This document shows positions 56,112 through 64,000 of a stretch of DNA of 64,000 nucleotides, one piece after another. A program made the position numbers and the translations under genes. The stretch comes from Glandiceps talaboti (lineage: Eukaryota; Hemichordata; Enteropneusta; Spengelidae): NCBI RefSeq assembly GCF_964340395.1, contig NC_135555.1:23533725-23597724 (forward strand), written 5' to 3'. How positions within the stretch are numbered: the first letter of the stretch is position 1; each line of letters opens with the position of its first letter. Below the pieces are notes generated by a model that saw nothing but the letters and a program-made list of their open reading frames with translations, was not told the origin of the DNA and made no database searches.

Positions 56112-56769
56112 TCCTGTTTCTTTTGAGTTCAAACCGTCCATTTGTAAACACTTCCATTCCTATTTTGAGAAAAAGAAAGTTTGAAAAATCCTGACAAATG
56201 AGTAAGTTTTTTTAAACTTCACATGAAAAGAAATATGAAGGATAAAATATCAACTGATAAAATAAACACAATAAAGATTGAAATGTTTAAGTGAAAGCAA
56301 AAATGAATTAATGCTCCGTCCAAAAACTGATGACTTGTATATATTGTATGAAAAGTGGTTACCATTTCCCATGAGTAAAATTCCTTTAAATGTGAAAAGT
56401 GGTCTGTATATCAGGAAGACTTTAAACTTGAGTAAAACACTTTCACTTGCTGTGGATTTAACTAAAGATTTATGTGGATGGTAAAACAAAATATTATCTA
56501 GCTTGACAAAAATCTTACTATCGTTACTATATTTTATTGTCTGGAACAACAAAAATCTTACCAACATTGGTTCTTTAATCATTTGGTGCAACATTCATCT
56601 TAATAACCAACATTACAGCACTCTTTCTGCCGATGGTGAGCTACTTTTATCAGTTAAATGTGCAAGGACAACACATGAAGTTATACTACAGTTAGACTGA
56701 CTTGGCCAATCAGAGGCCTTGATTTTGGTTGGTTATATAGAGCCATAACCTACTCTTTCTTAGGGGTGT

Positions 56770-56950
56770 CAAGTATAAAAGTATACTGTTTCAATTGGTG
56801 TATTTACAAGCCCAGCATGTGGCCTTTCAGGCTTTCTAATGTGGTCAATTAACAAATGAAACAGTATACGTTTACACTTGATATGGATGCTATGAATGGT
56901 TGTGGTACATACAGAAAATATTTGGTGTTATGGGTTGTATGTAGCAATGT
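56770..56950. mobile_element. Fold-back MITE family B, copy 2
   Basis: Contains AAAAGTATACTGTTTCAATTG, AATGTGGTCAATTA and GTGGTACATACAGAAAA in the same order as 30110-30345, with outer left arm missing. Confidence 0.68.
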
Positions 56951-57315
56951 TAATTAGATTTTTTGTCAGCCAGACGATAAGATTTAGCAATGTTAATTAG
57001 ATTTTATGTCAGCCAGACGATAAGATTTAGCAATGTTAATTAGATTTTATGTCAGCCAGACGATAAGATTTAGCAATGTTAATTACATTTTCTGTCAGCC
57101 AGACGATAAGATTTAGCAATGTTAATTACATTTTCTGTCAGCCAGACGATAAGATTTAGCAATGTTAATTACATTTTCTGTCAGCCAGACGATAAGATTT
57201 AGCAATGTTAATTACATTTTTTGTCAGCCAGATGATAAGATTTAGCAACATCAAAGAGATATTTGTCTGGCCAGATGATAAAATGTAGCAATGTTGCTAA
57301 GGTTTTTTCGAGCCA
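56945..57315. repeat. 43-bp minisatellite, about 8 copies
   Basis: Unit AGCAATGTTAATTA(G/C)ATTTT + TGTCAGCCAGACGATAAGATTT. The last two units are degenerate. Confidence 0.95.
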
Positions 57316-58514
57316 GACAAAACATTTTTCTTCAGGTTTTGTGATTTTCGTTGTATTTGATGAATTCTTACCCCCCCCCCCCCTCCCCTCCCCCCCCCCC
57401 CCATGGAAGCATTCTACCTACTAGGTGTGCCATAAAACAATTTCACCCTTTCTCAACCACCTATGTAAGTGACGAAAATCATACATTCAGACTTACTCTG
57501 ACCACCTAGTTGAATCATAAAAATAACATTGTCATTTTTCTGTGGCCTAGGTGAGCTGTACAAATCACACAGCCTCTAAGTGTGGATCACTTAATGCAAA
57601 TAAATCAGGTTGAAAGGTCATGGACTGGATGAATCATCTTTAGTAGGCATATGCATGTTGTTTTATTTTTTTTTCAGGAGTTGAGCGATAATTCTGCAGT
57701 TTGTAAGTTGCCCAGATGAATGTGAAAGCAAAAAAAAAGGCAAATTGATTTAATATGTAATTTTGCACTGTTACTTCAAGGTCAGTATTATGTCTCAAGT
57801 TCAAAGCAGTTGTTTGTCTGTTATTAGCACACTCGAGTTGAGATTTGGCCCAGATCGTAAGAATTCAATCCATTTCAGATCTTTTAGACCATGTGAATTT
57901 TGTGGAATTTTCAAAGCTTCAATTTCTTATTATGTATGTATATTGTATATATTCCTTATGTTTATATGTATTTTATTCATGTTCAAAGTTGGATTGATAT
58001 TTTTGTACTGAAATTTTCCGTCCAATAAGACTTTGTGTGACATTGCAATACAGAAATACCAGTTGTGATTAAAATGTGTGTAATAAAATATTCATTTAGA
58101 GTGTATGCTCTGGATCGGAGTCTTAGTAACTGTTGAAAGTTTGAATGATCAAATTCTGGGTACCAGAAATACTACTGCCAGGGCAAATCATAAAAATAAC
58201 AAACATTTGATTTCTTGGTTGACATCATAACTTCCGCCCCACACCATTCACATGCATTACTATAGGTGCACTTTAGAATATTAGTCGACCTTCTTGTTCT
58301 ATTTTGACCCTCTAGGATGAGGTTAAAAGATATTGCAGGTACTGAGAATTGTACAGAATATTGCTATATTAGGAAAAATGTTTTTAAAAGATTTCCGATA
58401 ACATGACCAACCCTAGTCTAGGCTAGCTGTTGAACCCCATCATTTTTTAACCATTTTTTTGTTTTCTAGACCTTCATGCACATATGTTTTCTTTCCCCAG
58501 CAATGTTTGGTAAA

Positions 58515-58700
58515 TAAGAATGTATTATTACATCAAACGATATCAGTGGACTAGGTGTAAATATGATTGTATTATTACATTAAATGTTATCAGTAGACTA
58601 GAAGTAAATACTTTTGTATTATATTACACCAAACGATATCAGTAGACTAGAGGTAAATATGATTGTATTATTACATCCAATGATGTCAATAGACTATAGG
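58515..58700. repeat. About 48-bp tandem repeat, 4 copies
   Basis: Repeated TGTATTATTACATCAAACGA then TATCAGTGGACTAGGTGTAAATATGAT with substitutions. Confidence 0.8.
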
Positions 58701-58742
58701 TAGAGTAGAGGTAAATGTAAAATAAATAAAATATATAAAATA

Positions 58743-58786
<44 letters not shown>

Positions 58787-58812
58787 ACACACAACACAAC
58801 ACAACACAACAC
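58743..58812. repeat. (CA)n-(ACACA)n microsatellite
   Basis: CA dinucleotides followed by AACAC pentamers. Confidence 0.95.
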
Positions 58813-59599
58813 AACACACATTGTACATTGTAAGATCACTGATGTCACCATGAACGCCACCTACTGTGAATACAGTTAAACAAACATCCATTCAATAGCT
58901 TTTATTAAATCACAATATTTTTAGTTCGTGTCAATCTCGTAAACCAATACCTTGATTGCCATAGTATTTAATACTAAAACAATGAGGATCAATATGTGAT
59001 GCTTTTCTTATATTAAATACCAAATAACTATAAGCAAATGAAACTCGCCCAAATAAAGTATAAATTAAATCAAATTGAGGAAAGAAAAGTGACATGTGTA
59101 GGGTTCGAAATGGTATAGACTTTATCCCACTGCTGCCACCATGCTAAAAGATTTGAAGGCATCCATCACTTATTCCCCACTACCCCCACCACAGCGAATT
59201 TGTGAATGACGAAACCATTTATTGCTAACATGTGACTAAACGAAAAGAAATAAGATAAACAGAAATATGTATTATGAACAAAATAGTAATATATAGAAAA
59301 TGTTGATTAACATATAGAATACATAGTATTATAATGAAACTATCAAAATCTCTTATTTCGTTCCACCACCAATAATATAACATCAGGTAACGTATCATAA
59401 AAAGACCCCTGTAACTACCAGTGAATAAACTCGTAATAAAATAACTGATAACAAAAATAAATGACAATAAAATTGTTCTCAAATAAACGGATTTTGCATG
59501 ATATGTCAGTTATTATTTCACAGGCAAAAACAGGTTACAGATGGACTGAGGTATATAAGTTGCAGTCACCATGGCAACCATGATAGTTCTGTAACAGTT

Positions 59600-63766
<4,167 letters not shown>

Positions 63767-63943
63767 CTGTTAATACATATATGTCAATATATTTGTCATG
63801 TCAATATAACACCCATAAGTTTGAACACATTTGTCCAGTTCTTATCAGCCAAGACTTCTTACTTCCTTTAAAGCTTATGGAGTGCTTTAGCCATTCAGCG
63901 CTATCGAACAGTACATTGTTCTAGAAATCGGCTATAGAAATTT

Positions 63944-63959
63944 GATTGATTGATAGAAA

Positions 63960-63993
<34 letters not shown>

Positions 63994-64000
63994 CGATTGA
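63944..64000. repeat. (ATTG)n microsatellite at the right edge
   Basis: GATTGATT tetranucleotides running to the window end. Confidence 0.95.

Larger units (their letters stand above)
56112..59599. other. Convergent intergenic region between the WDR88-like and SLC28 genes
   Basis: No coding exon. It holds the WDR88-like 3' UTR (AATAAA 56261-56266), a MITE copy (56770-56950), two minisatellites (56945-57315, 58515-58700), a C-rich run (57371-57402), a CA microsatellite, and probably the SLC28 3' UTR, with minus-strand AATAAA candidate at 59218-59223, about 380 bp past its stop. Confidence 0.6.

Noticed and set aside
57371-57402. C-rich runs (also at 13040, 29331, 31651, 41370) as G-quadruplex regulators
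   Set aside because: These are simple homopolymer tracts scattered in non-coding DNA. They could form quadruplexes, but nothing in their position supports a role.

Overview
The window is nuclear DNA from an animal, most likely a marine invertebrate (ambulacrarian, cephalochordate or lophotrochozoan; I cannot decide which). Genes are split by GT-AG introns, the DNA is AT-rich, and it is crowded with microsatellites, minisatellites, fold-back elements and a LINE. I joined the coding exons by hand from splice sites, reading phase and recalled family conservation.

Layout. 0.4-0.85 kb: one minus-strand exon of an ANKUB1-like protein. 2.6-6.3 kb: a DNA transposon with 37-bp perfect terminal inverted repeats around a split DUF7869-type gene, probably its transposase. 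6.3-9.5 kb: no recognisable gene, some microsatellites. 9.5-21.6 kb: a roughly 6-kb tandem duplication (copy 1 about 9474-15672, copy 2 about 15767-21612). Each copy has a promoter-like segment with an RFX X-box, a possible short first exon and a 117-bp minisatellite. Copy 2 is interrupted by a 5'-truncated non-LTR retrotransposon. 23.7-42.15 kb, minus strand: a complete MARCHF6 (TEB4/Doa10) gene of 20 coding exons, 968 codons. 42.49-56.11 kb, plus strand: a complete WDR88-like gene of 9 exons encoding 404 residues, head-to-head with MARCHF6 across about 340 bp. 59.6-63.8 kb, minus strand: the last six coding exons of a concentrative nucleoside transporter family (SLC28/CNT) gene whose 5' part lies beyond the right edge.

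The three annotated genes do not form an operon-like unit. MARCHF6 is an ER-membrane ubiquitin ligase, the WDR88-like protein is a seven-bladed propeller with a zinc ribbon, and the SLC28 protein is a plasma-membrane transporter. Only the MARCHF6/WDR88 pair suggests shared regulation.

The most notable observations are: (1) DUF7869 inside a TIR-bounded mobile element; (2) an SLC28 protein in which most residues of the known nucleoside-binding site are replaced; (3) intronic minisatellites that multiply splice-signal-like sequence, including a 2.1-kb tract with no AG on the sense strand; (4) a duplicated X-box plus candidate first exon of unknown identity.
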